A stretch of DNA of 41,462 nt, from positions 1-41,462 of the forward strand of contig CAZUDI010000033.1 of assembly GCA_964618975.1 (NCBI GenBank), read 5' to 3'. The stretch comes from CAZUDI01 sp964618975 (GTDB lineage Bacteria > Desulfobacterota > Desulfomonilia > UBA1062). Positions 1 to 9,200 of this stretch are shown piece after piece. A program made the position numbers and the translations under genes. Position 1 is the stretch's first letter. Every line of letters begins with the position of its first letter. The notes under the pieces were generated by a model, which saw only the letters and a list, made by a program, of their open reading frames with translations, was not told the DNA's origin and searched no databases.

Positions 1-818
1 TCATCGACCTCATCAGCCGCCCCGGGTACATCGCCGGGGGCCGCATCCTCTTCGAGGGCCGCGACCTGGCGGGCTTGGGCGAGGAGGAGATGCGCCGCAT
101 CCGCGGCAACCGCATCAGCATGATTTTTCAGGACCCCATGATGACCCTCAACCCAGTGTTTACGATAGGCACCCAGATGGTGGAGACGCTCCAGGCCCAC
201 CGCGCCATCTCCCGTGCCGCGGCCGAGGAGCTCGCCTTGGAAAGGCTGCGTCAGGTGCAGATCCCCTCACCCGGGCAGCGGCTCCGACAGTATCCTCACG
301 AGTTCTCGGGCGGGATGCGGCAGCGCATCGTGATCGCCATCGCGCTGCTGAACGACCCGGCGCTGATTATCGCCGACGAGCCCACCACGGCCCTGGATGT
401 CACCATCCAGGCCGAGATCCTGGATCTGCTGCTGGAACTGTGCGCCTCGGAGCGGGCCGGGCTGATCCTTATCACCCACGATCTGGCCGTGGTCTCCCAG
501 GTGACCGAGAAGATCGCCGTGATGTATGCGGGACGCATCGTGGAGATGGGGCCCACGGACGATATCGTCAGGGACCCTTTACACCCCTATACGCAGGGCC
601 TTATGGCCGCGCTGCCGGGCAGTGCGCACGAGGGGAGGCGTCTGAATCAGATCCCGGGCATGATGCCGAGCCTCATGCACATCCCGGCCGGCTGTGCCTT
701 TCACCCCCGCTGTCCCCTGCGCCGGGAGGAGTGTGCGCTTTCGGCGCCGCCTTTGAGGGAGCATGCCGGGCTGGGCCGGTTTCTCGCCTGCCACGTGGCG
801 GGCAGGGAGGGCCCATGA
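1..818 (+). CDS. Oligopeptide/dipeptide ABC transporter ATP-binding protein, DppD/OppD-type (5' truncated by window)
   Basis: This is one of the two ATPases of a peptide (or nickel) importer on the inner face of the cytoplasmic membrane. The reading frame is open from base 3, so the N-terminus and Walker A lie outside the window. Visible parts are the Q-loop (IFQDP followed by MMTLNP), the ABC signature (FSGGMRQR), Walker B (ALIIADEP), the D-loop (TALDVT), the switch histidine (ITHDL), and the C-terminal oligo_HPY cysteine region (CAFHPRCP...C) typical of OppD/DppD/OppF/DppF. The stop overlaps the start of the next ATPase gene as ATGA, which implies translational coupling. The transported substrate cannot be read from the ATPase. 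The family call is secure; the exact subfamily is not. Confidence 0.93.
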   Translation, partial: IDLISRPGYIAGGRILFEGRDLAGLGEEEMRRIRGNRISMIFQDPMMTLNPVFTIGTQMVETLQAHRAISRAAAEELALERLRQVQIPSPGQRLRQYPHEFSGGMRQRIVIAIALLNDPALIIADEPTTALDVTIQAEILDLLLELCASERAGLILITHDLAVVSQVTEKIAVMYAGRIVEMGPTDDIVRDPLHPYTQGLMAALPGSAHEGRRLNQIPGMMPSLMHIPAGCAFHPRCPLRREECALSAPPLREHAGLGRFLACHVAGREGP

Positions 819-1831
819 GCACGCCGCCCCCCCTGCTCACGGTCGAGCGTCTCACCAAGCACTTCGACATCTCGGGCGGCCTGCTCGAGCAGCTGCGTCT
901 TTCCCGCGGGCGCCTCATACGCCAGCGGACGATTGTGCATGCGCTCAATGCCGTGAGCTTCGAGATCCTGCCCGGGGAGACCTTTTCCGTGGTGGGGGAA
1001 TCCGGCTGCGGCAAGTCCACCCTGGGCCGCACCGTGCTGGGCCTCTACCCGCCGGATACGGGCACCGTCTCTTTCGCCGGTCACAGGATCGACGGCCTCT
1101 CGCCGCGGGAGATGCTCCCCTTCCGCTCGCGCATGCAGATGGTCTTCCAGGACCCCTACGCCTCGCTCAACCCGCGCATGACGGTCGTGCAGACCCTCAT
1201 GGAACCGGTCCTGTTTCACAACCCCGCCCTCAGCGCGGCCGAGGCCCGGGAGCGGGCCGCGCGCGTCATGGAGCAGGTGGGCGTCGATCCGGGCTGGGCC
1301 GCGCGTTTTCCGCACGAGTTCTCGGGCGGGCAGCGCCAGCGCATCAGCATTGCGCGCGCGCTGATGGTGGAGCCCGAGTTCATCGTGGCCGACGAGCCCA
1401 TCTCGGCCCTGGATGTCTCCATCCAGGCCCAGATCCTCAACCTCTTCATGGACGCCCAGGCCGAACGCGGGCTCACCTACCTGTTCATCACGCACGACCT
1501 CTCTGTGGTCAGGCACATCAGTTCGCGCGTGGCGGTCATGTATCTGGGGTGCATCTGCGAGCTGGCGCCCAAGGGGAAAGTCTTCGACGAGGCGCGCCAC
1601 CCCTACACGCAGGCCCTGCTCAGCGCCATCCCGGTGCTCGGGCAGCCGCGCTCAAGGCACCTGCGTCTCACCGGCGAGGTGCCCACCCCCATCGACCTGC
1701 CACAAGGCTGCGTCTTTCACCGCCGCTGTGAGCAGGCGTTCGCGCGCTGCCGCCAGGAGGTGCCGCAGCTCATCGAGAGGGGGGAGGGCCACCTGGTGGC
1801 CTGCCACGCCGTGGAGGAAGGCCGCATCTGA
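815..1831 (+). CDS. Oligopeptide/dipeptide ABC transporter ATP-binding protein, DppF/OppF-type
   Basis: Second ATPase of the same importer, 338 aa, a normal length for OppF/DppF. The start is the ATG overlapping the upstream stop (ATGA); translation begins MSTPPPLLTVERLTKHF, the expected strand 1 of an ABC domain. The frame is open further upstream, but that part lies inside the other ATPase and has no family resemblance. Walker A (GESGCGKST) is near residues 61-69, followed by the Q-loop (VFQDPYASLNP), signature (FSGGQRQR), Walker B (FIVADEP), switch region (ITHDLSVV) and the oligo_HPY C-terminus (CVFHRRCE). It probably heterodimerises with the upstream ATPase. It is the last gene of the transporter operon, with a strong hairpin downstream. 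Confidence 0.95.
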   Translation: MSTPPPLLTVERLTKHFDISGGLLEQLRLSRGRLIRQRTIVHALNAVSFEILPGETFSVVGESGCGKSTLGRTVLGLYPPDTGTVSFAGHRIDGLSPREMLPFRSRMQMVFQDPYASLNPRMTVVQTLMEPVLFHNPALSAAEARERAARVMEQVGVDPGWAARFPHEFSGGQRQRISIARALMVEPEFIVADEPISALDVSIQAQILNLFMDAQAERGLTYLFITHDLSVVRHISSRVAVMYLGCICELAPKGKVFDEARHPYTQALLSAIPVLGQPRSRHLRLTGEVPTPIDLPQGCVFHRRCEQAFARCRQEVPQLIERGEGHLVACHAVEEGRI

Positions 1832-1968
1832 GGCCCCAAGGCGCGCTTGTCGTGCGTGGGAGGGGACTGCGACGTTGGGTGCCGGGTGCTCAAGGCGGGG
1901 CTGCCTGCAGGTATGGAGCTGCCGTGGATAGTCGTTTTCACGGGAAGGGTAAAAGTTCTTGAAGGGGG

Positions 1969-2004
1969 TGTGGGGGAAACGTCCTACAAGACGTTTCCCC
2001 CACA
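1969..2004. terminator. Perfect 15-bp stem-loop between convergent genes, probable bidirectional terminator
   Basis: Arms 1969-1983 (TGTGGGGGAAACGTC) and 1990-2004 are exact reverse complements around the 6-nt loop CTACAA. The hairpin lies in the 203-nt gap between two genes that converge on it, the position expected of a shared terminator. Neither side has a clean U-tract: the plus side continues AAAAAGCCGC. Intrinsic termination is therefore inferred from stem strength and location. The rest of the gap (1832-1968, 2005-2034) shows no gene. Confidence 0.6.
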
Positions 2005-2034
2005 AAAAGCCGCTTCTTTTCGCTTGGCTCTAGG

Positions 2035-3606
2035 CTAGAACTTCACGTCCAGCAGGGCATAGGCGTTCTCGATCGTGCGCCGGCAGTTGTAGGGAACCCC
2101 GCCGGTGATGAGGCCGCGGGCGCCGCCGTTGGCGTACTTCTGGTGCACCCGGGTGTAGCCCAGGCGGGCCGAGAAGTACTTGTTGAAGGGCTGGATGTAG
2201 TAGAAGTCCCACGCGCTGCCGCGCGTGGAGAGCTTGTCCAGGGGATCCTCGCTGGCGGTGGTCAGGCTCAGCCAGTATTTGGAGCCGTGGTTGAACTCCA
2301 CGCCCAGCTTGGGCTCGTTGAGGATTTCCAGCGGCAGGGTGTAGCGTCCGCCGACATGCCAGGCGCAGCCGCGCTGGTCGGTGTAGCCGTCCTGGTTGAG
2401 CAGGCCGATGGGCACGGTGGCGTAGCCGAACGGGGTGGTGCCGCTTTCGGGATAGGCCGGGCCACGGTAGTAGGCCAGCCCCTTGGGGTCGGCGTCCTGG
2501 CTGGCATAGCCCGCGAAGAGGTCCAGGCCGGAGCCGAGGAGGTCCTTGGACTCCATGAAGTAGGTCCACCACGACAGCCGCCCGAGCCTTTCGGGCAGGT
2601 AGGCGGCGATATAGCCGGCCAGGCTGCTGAGGTCGGCCGGGGCGATGTCGATCGTCACGTGGTTGACGATCACGATGGTGTCCCTCAGCGCCCCGGGCAG
2701 GTTGGTCTCCAGCTGGAAGAGCTGGCCCTTGCTGTTGTTGTAACCCGCATCACGGTAGGGGGAGGTATCGTTGTCGGCCAGGAACTCGGAGAGTGCATAC
2801 TTCAAGTTCAGGCCGGGAAGCTTGAGCAGCCTTTCCAGACCGACGCTGATGGCCACGCCGTCACCCTCCACGTCATAGGTCAGCGACGGATAGGTGGACT
2901 TGCGCGGCGAGTCCTCGCGCAGGTCGGTGGGCAGACCGTCGGACAGGGGCATGCGTCCGAAGGTCAGTGCCAGGGGCAGGACTTCGGGCCCGAAGAAGAA
3001 GTTGACGTAGGCCCGCTCCACCTTGAGATCGGAATCGCTGGGCCTGCGCGAGGCGTAGAGGTCGAAGAAGCCCGGGGTGTCGCTGTCGCCCCAGTTCTTG
3101 AAGGTCACCAGGCGCCCGCGGAAGGTGAGGTCCTCGGTGAGATCGGCCGCCAGGTTCAGGCGCAGGCGTGTCGACGGCAGGGCCCGCACGCGCTCGCGGC
3201 CCTCGGTGTAATTGGCGTAGTATCCGTAATAGGGGAAGAGCGCGGAGATGTTGTTGAGCGACACGGAGGTCTGCGCCAGAGGCTCGTAGGTGGGCAGCAG
3301 CGGGTTTTTGATCGAGCCCACCGACAGGGAGCTGGTGCCCTTGTCCGTGTAGCGGTACCAGTCGCAGCGGGTGCGCAGCTCGGCGCCGAGGTTGATCTTG
3401 TCCACCAGGGTTTTGGTCTCCACCCCGTCGAGGCGCTCCATGAGCTCCTCCACGTCCTGTTTCAGCACCGAGATTTCCTCCAGGGCCAGCGAGAGCTCCT
3501 CGGTGGTGACCTTGTCCTCGGCGCTGAGCGCCGCCGGCGGCAGCCCAAAGGCCATGGCCGTCATCGCCAGATATACCAGTATGAAATGCTTCAGATTCAG
3601 TCTCAT
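2035..3606 (-). CDS. Putative outer-membrane porin, DUF3373-like
   Basis: A 523-aa exported protein. It has a signal peptide (about residues 1-29, ending LSAEDK), then a coiled coil (about 35-65, LALEEISVLKQDVEELMERL) and a long beta-strand-rich region starting near LGAELRTRCDWY. It ends in phenylalanine (LLDVKF), the usual C-terminal signature of BAM-assembled barrels. Signal peptide, short coiled coil and a barrel starting with an LGxELRxR strand match my recollection of the DUF3373 family in delta- and epsilonproteobacteria. The start has an AGGAGAGGA Shine-Dalgarno upstream. It lies 16 nt downstream of the cytochrome gene on the same strand, so the two are probably cotranscribed. The substrate is unknown. 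Barrel nature is fairly sure; the family name is less so. Confidence 0.75.
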   Translation of the reverse strand: MRLNLKHFILVYLAMTAMAFGLPPAALSAEDKVTTEELSLALEEISVLKQDVEELMERLDGVETKTLVDKINLGAELRTRCDWYRYTDKGTSSLSVGSIKNPLLPTYEPLAQTSVSLNNISALFPYYGYYANYTEGRERVRALPSTRLRLNLAADLTEDLTFRGRLVTFKNWGDSDTPGFFDLYASRRPSDSDLKVERAYVNFFFGPEVLPLALTFGRMPLSDGLPTDLREDSPRKSTYPSLTYDVEGDGVAISVGLERLLKLPGLNLKYALSEFLADNDTSPYRDAGYNNSKGQLFQLETNLPGALRDTIVIVNHVTIDIAPADLSSLAGYIAAYLPERLGRLSWWTYFMESKDLLGSGLDLFAGYASQDADPKGLAYYRGPAYPESGTTPFGYATVPIGLLNQDGYTDQRGCAWHVGGRYTLPLEILNEPKLGVEFNHGSKYWLSLTTASEDPLDKLSTRGSAWDFYYIQPFNKYFSARLGYTRVHQKYANGGARGLITGGVPYNCRRTIENAYALLDVKF

Positions 3607-3622
3607 GTTATCCTCTCCTCTC

Positions 3623-3934
3623 TTATCTCAGGCCGGCGGCTTCAGGCTGCTCGGAGTCGGCGGCGTGCTGCATGAGGTACGCGCTCACGGCGGCGATCTC
3701 GGATGCGCTCAGTTTGTCGCTGATGTCCTTCTTGCGGGCGTGCTTGTCGCGCTCGAAGAAGCGCTGCCACTGCACCGAGGCATACTTGGTGGGGGCAAAG
3801 GCCGGGGCCTCCCCCCCGCTTCCGTGGCACGATCCGCATTTGTCCATGAAGACCTCGCCCCCGTCGGCGCCGTACAGGGCCGGGGCCCCCAGGAGCATCC
3901 CGAGGATCATGAGGCATAGAAGAGATCTCTTCAT
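3623..3934 (-). CDS. Small monohaem c-type cytochrome
   Basis: A 103-aa periplasmic electron-transfer protein. A signal peptide (MKRSLLCLMILGMLLGAPALYGA) is followed by a single haem-binding CxxCH (CGSCHG, about residues 33-38). A C-terminal YLMQH segment probably supplies the distal methionine ligand, as in class I cytochromes. The start at 3934 is chosen because AAGGAGG sits 8 nt upstream and the signal peptide begins there. An in-frame ATG at 3970 has AGGAGG directly against it with no spacer and would put 12 polar residues before the signal peptide. The gene lies directly upstream of the porin gene, so the pair may act as a periplasm/outer-membrane unit. The redox partner is unknown. Confidence 0.88.
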   Translation of the reverse strand: MKRSLLCLMILGMLLGAPALYGADGGEVFMDKCGSCHGSGGEAPAFAPTKYASVQWQRFFERDKHARKKDISDKLSASEIAAVSAYLMQHAADSEQPEAAGLR

Positions 3935-3997
3935 CGTCTGTCCTCCTTGTCGCTTAGCATCATATTTCATCCTCCTTCTGGTGGTGTCATTGCATGC

Positions 3998-4020
3998 CCC
4001 TGCGGGGAATGCCCGCAGGG
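3998..4020 (-). other. Stem-loop in the 5' leader of the cytochrome/porin operon
   Basis: CCCTGCGGG (3998-4006) and CCCGCAGGG (4012-4020) form a perfect 9-bp stem around a 5-nt loop. Three outer pairs (3993-3995 with 4022-4024) can extend it past a small internal loop. It is transcribed only if the promoter at 4068-4095 is used and would then sit 63 nt before the start codon. It could be an mRNA stabiliser, a protein-binding site or a DNA operator. No known riboswitch consensus was recognised. Confidence 0.5.
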
Positions 4021-4039
4021 TATGTGATCGGAAGATGGG

Positions 4040-4165
4040 TGGAAAAAAATTAGCTGTGAGAAAAAAAATTGTAAATATATGTGCTGGTATATCAATGTAG
4101 GGTTACTTTAAAAGCAGAGCATGTATATTATATATCAAATGTTCACTAATTATCAAAAAGTTATA
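4040..4165. other. AT-rich intergenic island
   Basis: The 370-nt gap 3935-4304 separates the divergent cytochrome and MCP genes. Its centre is strikingly AT-rich, with A8 runs and alternating TA tracts (GTATATTATATATC). I see no gene in it. It probably holds divergent promoters, possibly with curved or easily melted DNA for regulator or nucleoid-protein binding. Confidence 0.5.
4068..4095 (-). promoter_or_regulatory. Candidate sigma-70 promoter for the cytochrome/porin operon
   Basis: Read on the minus strand, TTGATA (4095-4090), a 16-nt spacer and TACAAT (4073-4068) fit the -35/-10 consensus well. The -10 is followed by a T-tract. Transcription would start near 4061, giving a leader of about 126 nt that contains the hairpin at 3998-4020. 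It lies in an island (about 4040-4165) much more AT-rich than the rest of the window, so chance matches are more likely. Confidence 0.45.
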
Positions 4166-4228
4166 AGTAAGCAAAAAAATCAGGCCCTGCAGGCCGATGC
4201 ACCCCCTGGCGCATCGCCTCAACATGGT

Positions 4229-4256
4229 TCAAGAATCCCGGAGCTTTTGTCGATAG
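4229..4256 (+). promoter_or_regulatory. Candidate sigma-28 (FliA) promoter of the MCP gene
   Basis: TCAAGAAT (4229-4236), a 12-nt spacer and GTCGATAG (4249-4256) resemble the FliA consensus TAAAGTTT-N11-GCCGATAA: 5 of 8 in the -35, 6 of 8 in the -10, spacer one longer than ideal. Transcription would start near 4263, about 40 nt before the MCP ATG. A chemoreceptor is a classic sigma-28 target and fliA is encoded at 21998-22768. The match is imperfect. Confidence 0.4.
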
Positions 4257-4304
4257 GGACAGGCGAAGCACAAAATTGATCGCGCGTGTCGCTGAGGTGA
4301 AGGT

Positions 4305-6107
4305 ATGCTGAAATTGAATGATTTGAGTCTCAAAAAGAAGATCATTGTGGGCTATCTGGTCGTCATTGTGCTGGTGGTGTGTGTCGGGGTGCTGGCCCTG
4401 GTACAGATCGTCGCCCTGGGCGGGCGGGTCGGCTATCTCACCCAGGAGGTGGCCTCCCGGGTCAAGCTGGCCTCCTCCATCGAGACCGCCACGTTGTCCA
4501 TGCGCCTGGCCACCGAAAAGGCGATCTACCGCAACCGCAAGGCCGATGCCGAGGCCGCCGAACAGGCCATTGCGCATTTCCAGGAGGTCCTCGGCTCCGC
4601 CGGCCACGACCACCTCGGGGTGGAAGCGGCGGTCCTGAAGCAGATCCAGGATCTTTCCGCGGAGTACATCGAAAAATATCATAACGTGGTCATCCGTATT
4701 CAGGCCCAAAATGAGAGCCGTAAGGCCCTGACCACCCTGGGCGATGAGGTACAGGACCAGCTGATCGCCCTGTCGCAGTCCTCGTCCAGCCAGAGGGTCG
4801 CGAGTCTGAGCGCCCAGGTCCTCAAGGAATTCATCGCCGCCCGGCTGGAGGTGCAGGGCTATTTCGCCGGCGGCACCCTGCTGCAGGCCAACCAGGCCAA
4901 GCAGCGCGTCCAGGCCGTCATTGGCCGCCTTGAGGGGGGCGAGGAGCGTTTCGAGGATCTAAGGTATGCCCTCGAAGACTATCTGGATGCCTTCGAAGGC
5001 CTGATCTCGGTGAGCAACAAGATCGACGAGGAGATCCAGAAGGTCCTCCTGCCCTTGGCCCCGCAGATCATTGAACGCTCGCGCGAGGTCTCCAGCGCCG
5101 GCTGGAAGGAGATGGACACGGCCCGCACCGAGGTGGACAACAAGGTGCGTTCCACGACCATCGGGATCCTCCTGATCGTCTTGCTGGCCATTGTCACCGG
5201 GGTGGGGATCGGCTGGTGGATGGCGCGTATCATCGTTGTGCCCATCCTCGCGGTGGTGGAGAACATCGACCGGGCCACGGGCGAGATGGCCGTGGCCGCC
5301 GACCAGATCGCCAGCGTGAGCCAGGCGGTCTCCAGCGGCGCCTCTCAGCAGGCGGCCGCCCTGGAGGAGACCTCGGCCTCCCTGAACGAGATCGCTACGG
5401 TCACCAAACAGAACGCGGAGAACGCCAATCAGTCCAGCCTGATCATGGGCGAGGCGCACCAGCTGGTGGAACGAGCCGGGGAATCCATGCAGCAGCTCAC
5501 CCGGGCCATGGAAGACATCACGCGCGCCAGCGATGAGAACCGGCGCATCATCGAGACCATCGAGGAGATGAAGAAGGTGATCGAGACCATCAACGAGATC
5601 GCCTTCCAGACCAATCTCCTGGCGCTGAATGCCGCGGTGGAGGCGGCACGCGCCGGGGATGCCGGGGCCGGGTTCGCGGTGGTGGCCGAGGAGGTGCGGG
5701 CCCTGGCCATGCGCTCGGCCGCGGCGGCCAGGAGCACCGGGGAGCTCATCGAGGACACGGTGACCAAGGTGCGTTCGGGATCCGACATGGTCAGCCGCAG
5801 CGCGGAGGACTTCAAGAAGCTCGTGGACAAGACCTCTCAGAATTTCACCCTGGTCAGCGAGAGCTCCTCGCGGGTGGGCGAGCGCGTGGACGATATCGTG
5901 CGTGCCAGCCATGATCAGGCCGACCGCATCGACCAGGTCAACGCCGCCATGGGGCAGATGGATCAGCTCACGCAGCAGAGCGCCTCCAGTGCCGAGGAGA
6001 CGGCGGCCACCTCGGCCGAGATGCATATCCAGGCCGAGCATATGAAGCGCATCGTCCAGGAGCTGGTCATGACCGTGGAAGGTCGGCAGGATCACGCTCA
6101 CGGCTGA
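4305..6107 (+). CDS. Methyl-accepting chemotaxis protein
   Basis: A 600-aa transmembrane chemoreceptor that controls CheA through its cytoplasmic hairpin. TM1 is about residues 13-35, followed by a roughly 245-residue, probably all-helical periplasmic sensor, then TM2 near 284-306. The signalling domain follows, with the highly conserved tip (EIAFQTNLLALNAAVEAARAG, about 431-451, then FAVVAEEVRALA). Glutamine/glutamate-rich helices on either side (QQAAALEETSASLNEIA; SSAEETAATSAEM) are candidate methylation sites for CheR. Only about 25 residues separate TM2 from the methylation helix, too few for a normal HAMP domain. There is no C-terminal NWETF-type CheR tether. The Shine-Dalgarno is GAGGTGAAGG. 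The ligand is unknown. Confidence 0.95.
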   Translation: MLKLNDLSLKKKIIVGYLVVIVLVVCVGVLALVQIVALGGRVGYLTQEVASRVKLASSIETATLSMRLATEKAIYRNRKADAEAAEQAIAHFQEVLGSAGHDHLGVEAAVLKQIQDLSAEYIEKYHNVVIRIQAQNESRKALTTLGDEVQDQLIALSQSSSSQRVASLSAQVLKEFIAARLEVQGYFAGGTLLQANQAKQRVQAVIGRLEGGEERFEDLRYALEDYLDAFEGLISVSNKIDEEIQKVLLPLAPQIIERSREVSSAGWKEMDTARTEVDNKVRSTTIGILLIVLLAIVTGVGIGWWMARIIVVPILAVVENIDRATGEMAVAADQIASVSQAVSSGASQQAAALEETSASLNEIATVTKQNAENANQSSLIMGEAHQLVERAGESMQQLTRAMEDITRASDENRRIIETIEEMKKVIETINEIAFQTNLLALNAAVEAARAGDAGAGFAVVAEEVRALAMRSAAAARSTGELIEDTVTKVRSGSDMVSRSAEDFKKLVDKTSQNFTLVSESSSRVGERVDDIVRASHDQADRIDQVNAAMGQMDQLTQQSASSAEETAATSAEMHIQAEHMKRIVQELVMTVEGRQDHAHG

Positions 6108-6138
6108 TCCGGCACCGCCGGCCAGTTTTTGCCTTCAT

Positions 6139-6174
6139 CCCCCCCGCCTCAGGGCACTCCCCGGGGCGGGGGGG
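6139..6174 (+). terminator. GC-rich stem-loop after the MCP gene, possible terminator
   Basis: CCCCCCCGCC (6139-6148) pairs with GGCGGGGGGG (6165-6174) in a 10-bp stem with a 16-nt loop, 31 nt past the MCP stop. No U-run follows (AGCTAAG), so it may slow or stabilise transcripts rather than terminate them. The rest of the 128-nt gap shows no gene. Confidence 0.4.
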
Positions 6175-6235
6175 AGCTAAGTCCAACCTTGCACCGACCC
6201 CTTATCTGTACTAAGGATCACAGGTACAAGGGAGC

Positions 6236-9200
6236 ATGAGAAGGGTCATTCGAGCAGGAATCGTCACCTGCATCATCGTCATCCTCGTTGCCTTGGCCGC
6301 TTTGATCGGGTATGCCACGTATCTGCGCGGGCATCCCGCGCGGCTGAAGGCGGCCGTGGGGCATCAGCTGAGCGAGCAGCTGGGCCTGGAGGCCACGCTC
6401 GGAGAGGCCCGCCTGGCGTTCCTGCGGGGGAGCCTGGAGCTCGACGATGTGCGCCTCGTACATCCGGCAGGGGGTACCCTGGATCTGAGGCAGGTCCGCG
6501 TCCGCTTCGCCCCCTGGTGGTTGCTGCTGGGGAAGGTTCACCTCCGGCGTGTGGTCTTGATCGGCCCCCGGGGCGTGATGCCCCTCGAGGCCCTGTCGCA
6601 GGGACACACTCCCCGGCGGCGGCCCCCCCTCGAGGTGCACGAGGGCTCTCTGCGGGTGCTCTACCGCGGACAAACCCTGGCGCTTGAGGGGCTAGAAGGC
6701 ACCCTCGGCCCGCGCGGGGGGGCGCTGAAGGCAACCTGCCTCGGGGGAAGACTGAGTCTCGAAGTGCATACGGACGGAGAGCGGATACGCGGCACCCTGA
6801 AGGGAGAGGGGCTCATGCTCGAGCGTCTGGGGCCCTCCCTGGACGGCAGGGCCGATTTCGACCTCGCCTGGAACCCCGTCTCAGGGCACACCGCCTTCGG
6901 CCTGGAACTCTCCACCGAAGGCCTCAAACTCCCGGGCCTGGCCGTATCCTTGGATGCCGCGCTGAACCTGGGCGGCACCCTTGAGCAGGGTCGCCTCACG
7001 CTGGATGCCATCGGGTTGCAGCTGCCCTTCACGGCGCTTGAAGGTACGGCCGAGCTTGACCTCGCCTTGGGCAGGCCATTTAAGGACGCCTTGCTGTCGC
7101 TGGCGCTTTTCTCAAACGACTTCGACTATGAGACCGCGATAGGGTATGTGTCGCGGGAAGCTCTGCCGCCCCTGGTGGCCCACCTGCTGCACGACCAGAT
7201 CCGCGGGGGGGCTTCGCGCCTGAGCCACCTGAGGTACACGGGGACCCTGGGGGACCTGCTGCAGAAAGAGCGCCTCATCCCCGCCCTCTCGCTCAGGCTC
7301 GCGATTCAGGGCCAGAGCCTGGGGGCCTGCCGCGGGCCGGAGCGGGTGAGCGAGGTCAGGGGCTCTGTGCTGCTCGAGGGCGGCCGGCTCGCCTTCCAGG
7401 GGCTCACCGGCCGTCTGGGGGAGGAGACCATCGAGCAGGTCAACGTCGTCTTCGACGACATCGCCCATCCGGGCGTACGCCTGGGGGTGGACGTGAAGCT
7501 CGAGTTGAGCCTGCAGGCGTTCGTGGAGGCCTGGCGGGCCGTCATGATCACACCTGGCCTGCACGCGGTGCTCGATCCGGTCTCCCGGGTGCAAGACGGC
7601 CTCATCCGCGGCCAGGTCACGGCGGTCTGGGACAGCCGCACGGGGGAGCCCCTCAAGGCTCGCGGCTGGCTGCGGCTTACCGACGCCGCCTTTGAGTGGA
7701 ACACGCTGCCCTGTGCCAGGCTTGCGGCCGAGGCCCTCAGCGATCAATTTGAGGCCCCCCTTCAGGTGCACGCGCGCGGCCTGATGGCCGGGATGCAGGT
7801 GGAGGCGCTGGATGTGAGCATGGAGCAGCCCTTCGGACGGCGGAGCTATACCTTTGCGCTTGAAGGGGGTGAGCTGCCCCAGTGGGGGGGCGCGGGCCTG
7901 AGCGGGGATACCCGCATGAGTCTCAAGGGTACGGGAGTGGGTTGGGCGGTTCAGGGTACCCTGGGACTGACCTCGCGGGGCTTCGATTTCAGGGGGACCT
8001 CCTATCGCACGGACCGGGGCCTGTTGAGGGGTAAAGGGGAATTCAGGGGCGCGCTCCGGCCCACCCTTGCGCTGCAGGCACAAGGGCAGCTGTCCCATCC
8101 CGCCTGCGAGGGGATGACTTTCCGCCTCGCGTATGGCGGGGCCAGGCCGGAGCTCAGCCTCGAGGGCGCCCTGGAGGGGAAGCATCTCGTGGCCCTGACC
8201 CCTGAGGGGCCCCAGCCGCTTAAGGGCGGCGTGTCCGGGGACGTGCGGTTCACCTTGGGGCAGCCTGTGGGGATGTTCGGCACCCTGCGACTGGAACGGG
8301 CCCGTTTATATCTTAAGGGGCGCCCGGTGGTCCTTGAGGGGGTCGTGCGCCTCGAGGGTGAGACCCTCGCAACAGAGGCGCTCGACGTTTCCTGGTCGAC
8401 GCTCAGCCTGGGTTTTGCCGGGCGCTTCACCCTGGGAGACCCCCTGGTGTACCGGGGCACGCTCGCCATCGACGGACTCAAGCTGGGCGAGGGCGGGGGG
8501 GCTGCCCCGGCCTTCCTACGGGATCTGGAGGCGCAGGGCGGACTCAGCCTGACGCGGCTGGACCTCTATGGCCTGCCGATCGATACGGCCCGGGCCCAGG
8601 CCGAGTTGAAGGGGGGCATCCTGCGTCTGAGCGACATGCAGCTCGAGGGGCTCTCGGGCACGATCGCGGGTTCCTCGGTGATCAATCTCACGCAGGGCGC
8701 TAGGTTCGATGTGGCCCTGTCGCTGATGAACATGGATATCGAGCGGTTTTTCGGCTTCCTGGCGCAGGAGGGCGACGGCGGGATCGGCCTGGACGGCACC
8801 ATGTTCCTCACCGGCCGTCTGTGGGGCAGTACGGCCTCCCTCAACGGGGATCTGGTCTTCGCCTCCATGAAGGGTCACCTCCGGCGCTATTCGATCCTGT
8901 CCAAGATCTTCTCGGTCCTGAACCTCTACAAGCTGGTCACGGAACGGGAGATCGATCTGATAGAGCGGGGCTATCCCTACAACTACATCTCCTCCACCCT
9001 TAAGCTGAGGGACAACACCCTGATGTTCGATGACTTCCGGCTGGACAGCAATTCCGTACAGCTCTCGGCGGTGGGCGAGTATTCCCTCGCGAGCGGGTCC
9101 ATCGATGCCGTGGTGGGGATCCAGCCCCTGGAAACCGTGGATCGGGCCCTCAACCTCATCCCGCTCGTGGGCTGGGTGCTCACCGGGGACGACGGTCGAC

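Noticed and set aside
440..1831. Longer start for the second ABC ATPase
   Set aside because: The first 125 residues lie inside the upstream ATPase in another frame and resemble no ABC domain; the coupled ATGA start at 815 fits.
2143..3675. 510-codon open frame on the plus strand opposite the porin and cytochrome genes
   Set aside because: Antisense shadow produced by high-GC codon bias: the minus-strand products have signal peptides, haem motif and barrel ending, while the plus translation is low-complexity Gly/Val/Gln/Arg.
3935..4304. Riboswitch in the MCP or cytochrome leader
   Set aside because: I could not match c-di-GMP, SAM, cobalamin or other known consensus folds; only a simple hairpin and promoter-like elements are visible.
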